In this document: piece by piece, positions 1 to 8,151 of the stretch
How positions within the stretch are numbered: position 1 is the stretch's first letter
How the letters are laid out: every line of letters starts with the position of its first letter
Origin: Bacillota bacterium
GTDB lineage: Bacteria > Bacillota > Limnochordia > Limnochordales > Limnochordaceae
Assembly: GCA_017577405.1 (NCBI GenBank)
Contig: PIUA01000024.1
Location: 1-64,000 of the forward strand
Reading direction: 5' to 3'
Length of the DNA: 64,000 bases
The notes under the pieces: model-generated
Databases searched by the model: none
The model's input: the letters and a program-made list of their open reading frames with translations, nothing else
Told to the model about the DNA's origin: nothing
Translations under genes and position numbers: made by a program

Positions 1-1088
1 GCCCCCTGGGGGGCTGTCTGGGCCGCGGCCAGCTCCCGGGCCGCTTCGCTCCTGGCCCGCCGCGCCGCCCGCCAGCGCTCCACCCGGCCCGCAGCCTGGG
101 ACCGGAGGCGGGCCCGCTCCTTCCGCTGGGCCCGCAGGCCCTGCGCCGCCTGGCGCCGCTCCACGGCCAGGACGCTCTCATCCCGTTCCAGGCGGCTCAG
201 GGCCTCCTCCAGTTGCCGCTCCCGGCCCGCCACCTCCGCCAGGGCCCCTTCCAGGGAGGCGACCTGCTCCCGCAGGGTCTCCACCTGGGCCGCCTGGGCT
301 CGGTGGCGCTCCAAGGCCTCCTGCAGGCGAGCCTGGGCCCCATCGAGCCGAGCCTGGGCCGCGGCGACCCGGGCCTCCGCCGCCTGGCGAGCCGCCAGGT
401 AGAGGTGCCACTCGGCCAGGCGGAGCTTGGCCACCAGCTCCCGGTGGCGGCGGGCCCGCATCGCCTCCGCCTGGAGGCGGTCCCGCTGGGAGCGGACCTC
501 GATGATGAGATCCTGCAGCCGGGCCAGCTCCAGCCGGGTGCTCTCCGCCTTGGCCAGAGCCTGCTCCTTTTGCAGCTGGTAACGGGCGATGCCCGCCAGG
601 TCCTCCACCCAACCCCGGCGCTGTTCGGGCGTGGCTGTCAAGAGCGCGTCGATCTCGCCCTGGCCCACCAAGGCAATGCTCTTCCGCCCCACCCCCGTGT
701 CCAGGAAGAGCTGCTGGATCTCCCGCAGCCGGCAGGGGATGCCGTTGATGAAGAACTCGCTCTCACCCGAGCGGGAGATCCGGCGCATCACCGAGACCTG
801 GGCGTAGGGGACGGGCAGGCTGCCATCCTCATTGTTGACCGTCAGGACCACTTCCGCGACGTTGACAGGGGCGCGCCGGTCGGTGCCGGCGAAGATCAGA
901 TCGACCAGGCTCTTGGAGCGGAGCGCCTGCATGCTCTGCTCGCCCAAGACCCAGCGTACCGCGTCGGCGATGTTGCTCTTGCCGCTGCCGTTCGGCCCGA
1001 CCACCGCGGTGATCCGCCGGTCGAAACGGAGCGTGACCCGCCGTTCAAAGGATTTAAAGCCGCGCAGGCTGAGGGACTCCAGGTGCAC
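1..1088 (-). CDS. smc: Chromosome segregation ATPase SMC, N-terminal part (cut by window edge)
   Basis: Structural maintenance of chromosomes protein, which condenses and segregates the chromosome with ScpA/ScpB. About 362 N-terminal residues are visible; the rest lies beyond the left edge. The GTG start at 1088 has a GGGAGGAG Shine-Dalgarno about 11 bases upstream. The protein opens with the family hallmark LSLRGFKSF, followed by Walker A GPNGSGKSN (residues 31-39), the head region with LGEQSMQALR and VGQGEIDALL, then a long Arg/Glu/Ala-rich coiled coil from about residue 170. In Bacillus smc follows rnc directly; here sigH, spoVS and two other genes lie between them. Identification is secure from the head domain. 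Confidence 0.96.
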   Translation of the reverse strand, partial: MHLESLSLRGFKSFERRVTLRFDRRITAVVGPNGSGKSNIADAVRWVLGEQSMQALRSKSLVDLIFAGTDRRAPVNVAEVVLTVNNEDGSLPVPYAQVSVMRRISRSGESEFFINGIPCRLREIQQLFLDTGVGRKSIALVGQGEIDALLTATPEQRRGWVEDLAGIARYQLQKEQALAKAESTRLELARLQDLIIEVRSQRDRLQAEAMRARRHRELVAKLRLAEWHLYLAARQAAEARVAAAQARLDGAQARLQEALERHRAQAAQVETLREQVASLEGALAEVAGRERQLEEALSRLERDESVLAVERRQAAQGLRAQRKERARLRSQAAGRVERWRAARRARSEAARELAAAQTAPQG

Positions 1089-1172
1089 GGGCCCAACTCC
1101 TCCCAAAGTGCCAGCGCCTATTCTAGCACAAGGAGGTCGCGGCCTGCACCTGAGGACCCCTGCCCCCGGGCC

Positions 1173-1868
1173 CTACCCGGCCCGGTGACGCCGGGGCAGC
1201 TGGACGTAGAGGTCTGTCCGCCGACGGGTGGTCAGGGGGAGGGTGGGATTGAGCAGGGTGCCATACTGGGCGAGCAGGCGGGAGAGCTTGGCCCGGACCC
1301 GGGTGCGGGCGTTGTCCACCGCTTTGGCGTTGACGCCCACCGCCCGGACGATCTCTTGCGCGGTGTACCCCGCCGCCAGGTAGGCGGCGACGGTGTACTC
1401 CAAGACCGACAGGTGGTGCTGGAGGACCTGCTGGAGCCGGCCCACCGCCATCCGCTCGGCCACCAGGTCCACCGGGTCCGGGTCCTCCGCGGGAATGGTC
1501 TCCTGGACGGTCCGCTCGGCCTGGCCTTGGACCGGGTGCTGGAGGGAGACGGCCGTGTTGAGAGCCCGGTGGCGGGTCCCGTTGGCGCTTTTGATGGCGT
1601 TGTAGACCTTCCGGATAATACAGAGGTAGGCAAAGGAGCTGAAGGCCACATCGTACCGGACCGGGTCGTACTGGGCGATGGCTTGGATCAGGCCGATGAA
1701 GCCTTCCTGGCACAGGTCGTCAAAATCCATGGCCCGGGCGTAGTGGCGGCGGACGATGTGGCGGATCATGGGGGTGTACTTGCGGATCAGCTCCTCTTCC
1801 GCCTCCCGATCCTTCTGCCCGATCCGCTGCAACAGCTCCAGATCTCGTTTCTGGTTGGGACTGACCAC
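1173..1868 (-). CDS. sigH: RNA polymerase sigma factor, SigH type
   Basis: Sigma-70 family factor of about 231 residues; Bacillus SigH has 218 and drives early sporulation transcription. Region 2 is clear (DFDDLCQEGFIGLIQAI, then FAYLCIIRKVYNAIKSA, matching the SigH FAELCITRQ stretch). Region 4 ends with AKAVDNARTRVRAKL, close to SigH VKSIDNALQRVKRKL. I chose the GTG at 1868 because GAGGAGG stands 6 bases upstream and the frame before it does not look coding; the open frame continues to 2012. It sits just downstream of spoVS on the same strand. The C-terminal tail after region 4 (about 25 basic residues) is longer than in Bacillus. The SigH assignment over another alternative sigma rests on alignment by eye. 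Confidence 0.87.
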   Translation of the reverse strand: MVSPNQKRDLELLQRIGQKDREAEEELIRKYTPMIRHIVRRHYARAMDFDDLCQEGFIGLIQAIAQYDPVRYDVAFSSFAYLCIIRKVYNAIKSANGTRHRALNTAVSLQHPVQGQAERTVQETIPAEDPDPVDLVAERMAVGRLQQVLQHHLSVLEYTVAAYLAAGYTAQEIVRAVGVNAKAVDNARTRVRAKLSRLLAQYGTLLNPTLPLTTRRRTDLYVQLPRRHRAG

Positions 1869-1960
1869 AGGGACCCTCCTCGATGCGAGAGCTCTTCTCC
1901 CCTCCACGCGGCAAGACGCGACCAGAAGGCCCCGGTCCTCCGGGACCGAGATAAAGGCAC

Positions 1961-1977
1961 ACAATTCTGGAAATTGT
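1961..1977. repeat. AT-rich inverted repeat in the sigH leader
   Basis: ACAATT-CTGGA-AATTGT, a 6-5-6 perfect inverted repeat, about 95 bases upstream of the sigH GTG and 30 bases downstream of the spoVS stop. It is conspicuous because the surroundings are extremely GC-rich. It could be an operator for a repressor of sigH (AbrB plays that part in Bacillus) or part of a promoter region. No specific binder can be named. Confidence 0.35.
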
Positions 1978-2008
1978 CCCGAAAAGAACTCGCCCCGTCG
2001 AGCGGAGC

Positions 2009-2269
2009 TCACCGGGGCTCAACGATAAACCGGATGGCAGTCCGCTCCTCACCGTCAATCTCGATCTCAGCGAACGCCGGAATACAGATCAGGTCAATGC
2101 CGTTGGGGGCCACGAAGCCTCGGCTGATGGCGATCGCCTTGATCGCCTGATTGACGGCGCCGGCGCCGACGGCTTGCACCTCCGCGGACCCGTGCTCCCG
2201 CAGCACGGCAGCCAGAGCACCGGCGACAGCCTTGGGCTTCGACGTTGCGGATACCTTCAGGACCTCCAC
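2009..2269 (-). CDS. spoVS: Stage V sporulation protein S
   Basis: SpoVS is a small nucleic-acid-binding (Alba-like) protein needed for coat assembly and septation control in Bacillus sporulation. This 86-residue protein has the typical length and sequence (EVLKVSATSKPKAVAGALA, GAGAVNQAIKAIAISRGFV). The GTG start at 2269 follows AGGAGGAGG by about 11 bases. A SigH-like promoter lies 80-105 bases upstream, which fits the known SigH dependence of spoVS in Bacillus. SigH is encoded just downstream on the same strand. Confidence 0.96.
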   Translation of the reverse strand: MEVLKVSATSKPKAVAGALAAVLREHGSAEVQAVGAGAVNQAIKAIAISRGFVAPNGIDLICIPAFAEIEIDGEERTAIRFIVEPR

Positions 2270-2349
2270 GCCGAGTACGCCTCCTCCTGAGACGCTGCAT
2301 GGGCGCCTGGTGCGACCCCTGCACTGTGTGGCTGGATGTGCCTAATCCT

Positions 2350-2374
2350 ATTCCCGCCCTCGAGGCAAAATCCT
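2350..2374 (-). promoter_or_regulatory. Candidate SigH-type promoter for spoVS
   Basis: Read on the minus strand, AGGATTT (2374-2368) is followed 14 bases later by GAAT (2353-2350). This matches the Bacillus SigH pattern AGGAWWW, 11-12 bases, RNNGAAT, apart from the R. It lies across the 3' end of the preceding gene. Support is the motif plus known biology of spoVS; no mapping data. Confidence 0.5.
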
Positions 2375-2380
2375 CCCGGT

Positions 2381-3070
2381 TCAGTTATTAGCCGTCCCTT
2401 GTGGTATCTGCTCGAGGCGGCGCTGGGTGGCGTTGAGCACCGCTCGGGCCGCCGCCTCCTCATCGGAGCGGCGGATGACGGCCACACCCACGGTGGTGAA
2501 GCCCTCACCGCCCTCCCTAATGGCGCCCACCCGGACCACCATCACCCACCGGTGGGCGACCAACACCCGCCGGATCGCCTCCACCCCGAAGCGGAGGCGC
2601 TCCTGCCAGAGGCCCTCCAGCGCCCGCAAGGTGGCCTCGGCGGCCAGCGCCCCCCGGCTCTCCGGGGAAACGGCCGCCTGGGCTTCACCCTCGGCCGCCT
2701 GGTCCCCCCGGAGGAGGCGGACCCGGACCACCAGGTTCTGCCGGGTCTGCTCCACCACGATCCGGTCCAGGATGATCCGCTTCGGACCCTTGCGACCCTG
2801 GCCCCCCAGCTGCACCACGCTGATGAGCCGCCGGTCGATGCGGAGGCCGAACCGGGTCAGGAGGAAGGCCTCCACGTCCCGGACCACCTGCTTGGGCGAG
2901 GGTCCTGGGGCGGCCAGGACGTGGATCTCGTCGATGGGCCGCTCCGCCCCGGCGACCACCCGGACCGCCTCCACCGACGCCAGCTCCAGCAGCCCCCGCT
3001 CCACCTCCCGGGGATCGATCCGCAGCTCGTCCCCTGCCGTCTCCGGTCCTGGCCAGGTTTGGTGCTCCAT
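2381..3070 (-). CDS. Conserved-looking hypothetical protein, 229 residues
   Basis: I do not recognise the family. The ATG at 3070 is preceded by GGAGGGG, and codon use matches the neighbours, so the gene is very likely real. The protein is soluble, with no signal peptide or membrane segment. It reads as two alpha/beta parts. Residues 17-85 hold a segment around IDEIHVLA and VVRDVEAFLLTRFGLRID. Residues 95-220 hold strands with VVRVRLLRG, WVMVVRVGA, VGVAVIR and a C-terminal helix. The ferredoxin- or dodecin-like strand-helix rhythm is suggestive only. It lies directly upstream of spoVS and sigH on the same strand. Confidence 0.8.
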   Translation of the reverse strand: MEHQTWPGPETAGDELRIDPREVERGLLELASVEAVRVVAGAERPIDEIHVLAAPGPSPKQVVRDVEAFLLTRFGLRIDRRLISVVQLGGQGRKGPKRIILDRIVVEQTRQNLVVRVRLLRGDQAAEGEAQAAVSPESRGALAAEATLRALEGLWQERLRFGVEAIRRVLVAHRWVMVVRVGAIREGGEGFTTVGVAVIRRSDEEAAARAVLNATQRRLEQIPQGTANN

Positions 3071-3207
3071 CCTTCAGGCCCCTCCCCCGCCGATCGGTTC
3101 GCCGTGGCGCCCAGCAGCCTGACAGGGTTTCTGTAGTCGCCCGCGGGCTCGTCTGGCTTTTGGAAAGGCTTTGTCAGCCGCTCGTACCGGCTTCTGGGCC
3201 CATTCTC

Positions 3208-3232
3208 AAAAACACCGGCCCTCGGGCCGGTG
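3208..3232 (-). terminator. Intrinsic terminator reading leftward
   Basis: Perfect 9-base-pair stem CACCGGCCC / GGGCCGGTG with a 2-base loop, followed on the minus strand by TTTTTGAG. It would stop transcription leaving rnc after that transcript has run antisense through the plus-strand S24-like gene. It separates the fab-rnc operon from the hypothetical-spoVS-sigH-smc group. Confidence 0.75.
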
Positions 3233-3277
3233 ACACACTCTATGTAAAGGTCTGCGTTCAAGCCTGTACCGAACTCC

Positions 3278-3283
3278 TATACT
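3278..3283 (+). promoter_or_regulatory. Candidate -10 box for the S24-like regulator
   Basis: TATACT lies about 75 bases upstream of the regulator start at 3357. No convincing -35 hexamer is seen at 16-18 bases, so activity may need an activator or another sigma factor. Confidence 0.3.
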
Positions 3284-3356
3284 CCGGTTGGCCATCTGGG
3301 AGCCCTTTCCTGCCATCCAGCGGCGGGCCAGCCCGAGACCATCCGAGGACGGTGCC

Positions 3357-3938
3357 ATGGAAGCCCACGACGTCTTGCAACGGATGTCCCAGCTCGTCCG
3401 CGAGCGCCCGGCCATCACGGTCCGGGAGCTGGCCGACGCCTTGGGGTACAGTCAAGAGCGATCCGTCTACTATTGGCTGAACAAGGCTGACTTCCGAGGG
3501 ATTCGCCAGTTCCGGGACGCAGTCCTGCGTGGCGAGTGGGGTGGATCCGCGGGAATCCGCTCTCAGGCTGGGGGTTACGAGCTGCCCCTTTACCGGATGA
3601 GCCAGCTTCCCTTCGATCGGGACCAGCCGCCGCCCAGCTCCCGCCGGCTGGTGGTGGAAACCCCGCCCGCCCCGGAGGCGTTCGCGGTGGAGGTGGAGGG
3701 GAGCGAGTACGCCCCCGTCATCGAGCCCCAGGACCAGCTGGTCATCGACCCCGCCAGCGAGCCCCGGGACGGTGACCTGGTGCTGGTCCTCCTGAAGGGT
3801 TCCGGCCCGGCCATCCGCCGGATCTTCGGCCAGAACCCCACCTGGCTCACTCATCCCAGCCGGCCCCGGCCCTTCGAGGCGTACCCCTCCCGTCCCGTCA
3901 TCCTGGGCCGGATCAGCCGCCTGGTGCGCCTGTTCTAG
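3357..3938 (+). CDS. S24/LexA-fold transcriptional regulator without catalytic dyad
   Basis: 193-residue protein with an N-terminal winged-helix-like region (residues 1-50, ITVRELADALGYSQERSVYYWL) and a C-terminal S24 peptidase-like fold (about 95-180). In LexA/UmuD the fold carries GDSM with the nucleophile Ser and a later Lys. Here the matching stretch reads VEGSEYAPVIEPQDQLVID, so Ser is replaced by Glu. At the Lys position AIRRI gives Arg. It is therefore probably a non-cleaving regulator. The ATG at 3357 has GAGG 9 bases upstream; a frame extension to 3288 lacks one. It lies alone on the plus strand between rnc and smc. Its DNA targets are unknown. Confidence 0.75.
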   Translation: MEAHDVLQRMSQLVRERPAITVRELADALGYSQERSVYYWLNKADFRGIRQFRDAVLRGEWGGSAGIRSQAGGYELPLYRMSQLPFDRDQPPPSSRRLVVETPPAPEAFAVEVEGSEYAPVIEPQDQLVIDPASEPRDGDLVLVLLKGSGPAIRRIFGQNPTWLTHPSRPRPFEAYPSRPVILGRISRLVRLF

Positions 3939-3976
3939 GAGGAGCACCCTGGAGAGACGGGCCGCCGTGGAGACCG

Positions 3977-4747
3977 TCAGGAGTTGGAGGGGGCCTGCAC
4001 CGCGTCGGGCTGGCCGCCGTCTTCCTCCTCGGCCTGCTCCAGCACCGACAGGGCCTGCCGGGCCGCCTCCTGCTCGGCCGCCTTCTTGCTCCGGCCCACG
4101 CCCCGGCCCAAGGCCCGGTCGCCCAACCAGACCTCGACGGTGAAGCGGCGGTCGTGGTCGGGGCCCACCGCCTCCACCAGCCGGTACTCCGGCCGCTGGC
4201 CACCCCGTTCCTGGGTCCGTTCTTGGAGCCGGCTCTTGGCGTCAAAGCTCCGGACCGTCCCGGGCAGTCGGGCGATCTCCTCTTCGAAGAGGGTCTCGAT
4301 CCACCGGGCCGCCGCTTCATACCCCTGCTCCAGGTAGATGGCGCCGATCAAGGCCTCCAAGGCGTCCCCAATGAGGGAGTCCTTCTGCCGCCCGCCGCTG
4401 GCCGCCTCCCCGTGGCCCAACCGGAGGTAGCGGCCCAGGGAGAGGCTCCTCCCCTTGGCGGCCAACACTGGGGCCCGGACCAGGTCGATCCGCATCTGAG
4501 CCAGCCGGCCCACGGGCAGGTCGGGGAACTGGCGGAAGAGACGGTCAGCGATGGCCAGCCCCAGGACCGCGTCCCCCAGAAACTCCAGCCGTTCGTTCTC
4601 CCGGCGGGGCCGGTGGGGTGACTGGGGGTAGGAGCGGTGGGTCATCGCCTCGTCCAAGAGGTCCAGCCGCGTCAAAGGCGGGTCAACCACCCGGGCGAGG
4701 GCGGCCAGCTGCCGCGCTCGCCCGGGCGAGATCCCCGTCCCTTCCAC
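3977..4747 (-). CDS. rnc: Ribonuclease III
   Basis: Cleaves double-stranded RNA in rRNA maturation and mRNA turnover. The catalytic domain signature ERLEFLGDAVLG and the second acidic site SLIGDALEALIGAIYLEQG are intact. A C-terminal double-stranded RNA-binding domain runs from DAKSRLQERTQ to AAEQEAARQALSVL. I use the GTG at 4747 (256 residues, near the Bacillus length of 249). The open frame extends to a TTG at 4855 that would overlap fabF by 53 bases and has no ribosome site. It follows fabF, as the last gene of the lipid operon. In Bacillus acpP-rnc-smc are contiguous; here the link to smc is broken. Confidence 0.95.
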   Translation of the reverse strand: MEGTGISPGRARQLAALARVVDPPLTRLDLLDEAMTHRSYPQSPHRPRRENERLEFLGDAVLGLAIADRLFRQFPDLPVGRLAQMRIDLVRAPVLAAKGRSLSLGRYLRLGHGEAASGGRQKDSLIGDALEALIGAIYLEQGYEAAARWIETLFEEEIARLPGTVRSFDAKSRLQERTQERGGQRPEYRLVEAVGPDHDRRFTVEVWLGDRALGRGVGRSKKAAEQEAARQALSVLEQAEEEDGGQPDAVQAPSNS

Positions 4748-4802
4748 CCGGGGCGCCCCTTCCCGGGGCGGTCGGCTTTTCTTTGGACGTCGCCGGCGTC
4801 TC

Positions 4803-6062
4803 TCAGAGGGTGTCTCGCCGGAAGAGGAGGACAACGTTATGACCCCCGAAACCAAAGGAGTTGGAGATGGAGACCTGGACCGGCTGTTCCCGAGCGGTGC
4901 CGGGCACGTAGTCCAGGTCGCACTCAGGATCAGGGTTGTCCAAGTTGATGGTGGGCGGGATGACGCCCTTCACCAGGCTCATGACGGCCACCATCGCCTC
5001 GAAGGCGCCCGCCGCCCCCAGCATGTGGCCGGTCATGGACTTGGTGGAGCTGACGGCCACCTGGTAGGCGGCCTCCCCCAAGGCCTGTTTGATGGCCAGG
5101 GTCTCGCTCCGGTCGTTGTAGATGGTGGAGGTGCCGTGGGCGTTGATGTAGTCCACCTGGTCAGGCCGGCACTGGGCCTGCTGGAGGACGAGCTGCAACG
5201 CCCGGGTGGCCCCCCGGGCCTCGGGGTCCGGCGCGGTGACGTGGTAGGCGTCGGCCACACTGGCGTAGCCGCAGACCTCGGCCAGGATGGAGGCCCCCCG
5301 CCGGCGGGCGTGCTCCAACTCCTCCAGGACCAAGACCGCGCTCCCCTCGGCCATGACGAAACCGTCCCGGTCCCGGTCGAAGGGGCGGCTCGCCCGTTGG
5401 GGCTCGTCGTTCCGGGTGGAGAGGGCCCGGGCCGCGGCGAAGCCGGCAAGGGCCATGGGCGTGATGCTCGCCTCGGTCCCCCCGGCGAAGATGACGTCCG
5501 CATCCCCCCGGGCGATGGCCTGGTAGGCCTCACCGATCGCGTTGGCGCCGGTGGCGCAGGCGGTGACGGGCGCCCCGATGTACCCCCGGGCCCCCAGCTC
5601 AATGGAAACCTCCCCGGCCGCCATGTTGGCGATCATCATGGGCACAAAGAAGGGGTTCACCCGGCCCGGCCCCCGTTCCAGCATGGTCCGGTGCTGGGTT
5701 TCGAAGGTCTCCATGCCGCCGATGCCCGAACCGATGACCACGCCCACCCGTTCGGGCTCGTCCTCCACCACGATGCCGCTGGAGGCCCGGGCTTCTTGCG
5801 CGGCCGCGATGGCGAACTGGGCGAACCGGTCCAGGTGGCGGGCCCGCTTCCGATCCACATAATGCAACGGGTCGAAGCCGTGAACCTCCCCGGCAATGCG
5901 GACGGGCAGGTCCGAAGCATCGAACCGGCTCACGGGCCCCACACCGGATCTCCCGGCCACCAGGCCTTCCCATGAAGCCTCCACGCCGATCCCGAGAGGA
6001 GAGACCGCCCCCAGCCCCGTCACCACCACCCGCCGACGGGGCCCTGCTGTTCGCTCGCCCAT
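4803..6062 (-). CDS. fabF: Beta-ketoacyl-ACP synthase II
   Basis: Condenses malonyl-ACP with acyl-ACP in fatty-acid elongation. 419 residues, with the full thiolase-fold triad: Cys169 in [12 protein letters not shown], His309 in NAHGTST and His346 in TGHMLGAAG. The C-terminal glycine loop SFGFGGHN is present. The ATG at 6062 follows an AAGGGGGAG site at rather long spacing. It lies between acpP and rnc in the FapR-controlled operon. Confidence 0.97.
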   Translation of the reverse strand: MGERTAGPRRRVVVTGLGAVSPLGIGVEASWEGLVAGRSGVGPVSRFDASDLPVRIAGEVHGFDPLHYVDRKRARHLDRFAQFAIAAAQEARASSGIVVEDEPERVGVVIGSGIGGMETFETQHRTMLERGPGRVNPFFVPMMIANMAAGEVSIELGARGYIGAPVTACATGANAIGEAYQAIARGDADVIFAGGTEASITPMALAGFAAARALSTRNDEPQRASRPFDRDRDGFVMAEGSAVLVLEELEHARRRGASILAEVCGYASVADAYHVTAPDPEARGATRALQLVLQQAQCRPDQVDYINAHGTSTIYNDRSETLAIKQALGEAAYQVAVSSTKSMTGHMLGAAGAFEAMVAVMSLVKGVIPPTINLDNPDPECDLDYVPGTAREQPVQVSISNSFGFGGHNVVLLFRRDTL

Positions 6063-6127
6063 AGGCCCAAGAGCTCCCCCTTCTTACACACCCGCGGCCC
6101 AACGGCCTTGCCGCCCGACCGGTCCCG

Positions 6128-6367
6128 TCAGCCCTTCTGCTCCTTGATGTAGTTGACCGCGTCGGCCACGGTCGCGATCTTCTCCGCGGCCTCGTCGGGG
6201 ATCTCCAGATCAAACTCCTCTTCGAAGGCCATCACCAGCTCGACGATGTCCAACGAGTCAGCCCCCAGGTCCTGGACGAAGTGGGACTCGGGCTTGATCT
6301 CATCGGCCTCCTTGCCCAGCTGATCGACGATGATCTGCCTGACCTTCTCGAAGATCTCGGTCTCCAT
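6128..6367 (-). CDS. acpP: Acyl carrier protein
   Basis: Carries growing acyl chains on a phosphopantetheine attached to Ser38 in the [12 protein letters not shown] motif. 79 residues, strongly acidic, normal ACP length. The ATG at 6367 has GGAGG 8 bases upstream, which favours it over the longer open frame to 6400. It is placed between fabG and fabF as in many Bacillota. Confidence 0.97.
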   Translation of the reverse strand: METEIFEKVRQIIVDQLGKEADEIKPESHFVQDLGADSLDIVELVMAFEEEFDLEIPDEAAEKIATVADAVNYIKEQKG

Positions 6368-6463
6368 CGACGTACCCTCCTTCAACTGCCGCCCGACCAT
6401 CAGGCGGTCCCGATACCCTTCTTCCCAGGGCCCGGTCGTGCGCGCCCTGGTGGGAAAGCCACT

Positions 6464-7204
6464 TTAGTACATGGACAGGCCGCCGTCCACCGTCAAGGTG
6501 TGGCCTGTGATGTACGCGGCTTCGTCCGAGACCAGGAAGGCCACCGCGGCGGCGACCTCCTCCGGCTGCCCCACACGACCCAGGGGGATTTGGCTCTGAA
6601 GGGCGAGACGCTCTTTCTCGGGGATGGCCCGAGTCATCTCGGAGTCTATGTACCCGGGAGCGACCGCATTCACCGTGATCCCCCGGCTGGCCAGCTCCCG
6701 GGCCAGGCTCCGGGTGAAGCCGATGAGGCCCGCCTTGGCCGCGGCGTAGTTGGCCTGGCCAGCGGTTCCCACCAGGGCCACCACGGAGCTGATCTGGACG
6801 ATCCGCCCCCACTTGGCCTTGAGCATGGGCTTCACCGCCGCGCGGGCCATGAAGTAGGCGCCCGTCAGGTTGGTCTGGAGCACCGCGGCCCAGTCCTCTT
6901 CCCGCATCCGGGCCAGGAAGCGGTCCCGGTTGATGCCCGCGTTGTTCACCAGAATGTGGAGGGCGCCGAACCGCTCGACGCACGCCTGGACCGCGGCCTC
7001 GGCCTGCTCGGGATCGCCCACATCGCAGCCGATCCCCTCCACCCGGCCGAAGGCGGCCAGCTCCTGCGCCGCCCGGAGCGCGTCCTCCTCCCGCCGGCCG
7101 CAGATGACCACGGAGGCCCCCTCTTGGGCCAGCCTCTGGGCGATCGCCCACCCCAGCCCGCGGGTGCCGCCGGTGACCAACGCGGCCTTGCCGGCCAGCC
7201 TCAT
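6464..7204 (-). CDS. fabG: 3-oxoacyl-ACP reductase
   Basis: NADPH-dependent reduction of beta-ketoacyl-ACP. 246-residue short-chain dehydrogenase with cofactor motif TGGTRGLG (residues 11-18), NNAGI, catalytic Ser in ISSVVALVG, and the YxxxK pair in YAAAK. The start ATG overlaps the fabD stop by 4 bases (ATGA), so translation is likely coupled. Confidence 0.96.
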   Translation of the reverse strand: MRLAGKAALVTGGTRGLGWAIAQRLAQEGASVVICGRREEDALRAAQELAAFGRVEGIGCDVGDPEQAEAAVQACVERFGALHILVNNAGINRDRFLARMREEDWAAVLQTNLTGAYFMARAAVKPMLKAKWGRIVQISSVVALVGTAGQANYAAAKAGLIGFTRSLARELASRGITVNAVAPGYIDSEMTRAIPEKERLALQSQIPLGRVGQPEEVAAAVAFLVSDEAAYITGHTLTVDGGLSMY

Positions 7205-8151
7205 CCCGCCTCACCCCGCTTGTGCGAGCCAATCAATTCTTCGGTCTCCGGAGGTTCTCCTGCCAGGATGACCTGGGCCTCAGGCAGGATGCGCCGGACG
7301 AGCCCCGCCAGCACATTGCCCGGCCCCGCCTCCACAAAACGCCCGTACCCTTGGGCGCCCAGCCAGCGGACCGACTCGGTCCACCGGACGGGGGCGGCCA
7401 CCTGCCGGGCCAGCCCCTCCCGCACCTCCTGGGCGTTGGCGTAGGGCCGGGCCCACACGTTGGCCACCACCGGGATCTGGGGATCGGCCACAGGGATGGA
7501 AGCCAGGGCCTCACCCAAGCGCTCGGCCGCCTCGGCCAAGAGACTGGAGTGGAACGGCCCGCTCACCTTGAGGGGCACCAGCCGGCGGGCGCCCGCCGCC
7601 CGGGCCAGCTCGGCGAAAGCCTCCAACGCCCCTGGCTCCCCCGCCACCACCACCTGGCCAGGCCCGTTGTAGGTGGCCGGCTCCACCACCCCCGCCGTCA
7701 CCTGGCGGCAGAGGGCCTCCACCTGCTCATCCTCGAGCCCCAGTACCGCCAGCATGCCGCCCGGCCCCTCGGGACGCCCCGCCCGGGCCTGCTCCATCAG
7801 CTCCGCCCGCAAGCGGACCAGCCGCAACCCCTCGGCGAAGTCCAAAGCCCCCGCGGCCACCAAGGCCGCGTACTCGCCCACGCTGTGCCCCGCCGCCGCG
7901 GCCGGCACCACGCCCCGGGCTTGGAGGCCGCGCCAGATGGCCACTTCTACGGTGAAGAGGGCCGGCTGGGTGTAGTAGGTCCGCTGCAGGACCTCCTCGG
8001 GCCCCTGGGCGATCACTTGGCTGAGGGGCTCCCCCAGGATCCGGTCGGCCTCCTCTAGAATCGCCCGGCTGGCTGGCTCCGCCTGGACCCAGGCCTGGCC
8101 CATCCCAACCCGCTGGGACCCCTGACCGGGGAAGAGCAAGACCAGGCTCAT
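7201..8151 (-). CDS. fabD: Malonyl-CoA:ACP transacylase
   Basis: Transfers malonyl from CoA to ACP. 316 residues, opening with FPGQGSQ and carrying the nucleophile Ser90 in [10 protein letters not shown]. The ATG at 8151 overlaps the fabH stop (ATGA) and has GGAGGGACG just upstream, so I prefer it to the longer frame reaching 8172. It sits between fabH and fabG. Confidence 0.97.
   Translation of the reverse strand: MSLVLLFPGQGSQRVGMGQAWVQAEPASRAILEEADRILGEPLSQVIAQGPEEVLQRTYYTQPALFTVEVAIWRGLQARGVVPAAAAGHSVGEYAALVAAGALDFAEGLRLVRLRAELMEQARAGRPEGPGGMLAVLGLEDEQVEALCRQVTAGVVEPATYNGPGQVVVAGEPGALEAFAELARAAGARRLVPLKVSGPFHSSLLAEAAERLGEALASIPVADPQIPVVANVWARPYANAQEVREGLARQVAAPVRWTESVRWLGAQGYGRFVEAGPGNVLAGLVRRILPEAQVILAGEPPETEELIGSHKRGEAG

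Noticed and set aside
213-2150. 645-codon open frame on the plus strand
   Set aside because: Mirror frame of smc, sigH and spoVS; long antisense frames are expected in GC-rich DNA. It has no ribosome site, and its protein is a His/Gln/Asp/Pro-rich shadow.
4747-4855. TTG start of RNase III at 4855
   Set aside because: No Shine-Dalgarno, 53-base overlap with fabF, and the added residues are a low-complexity Arg/Ser stretch absent from the family.
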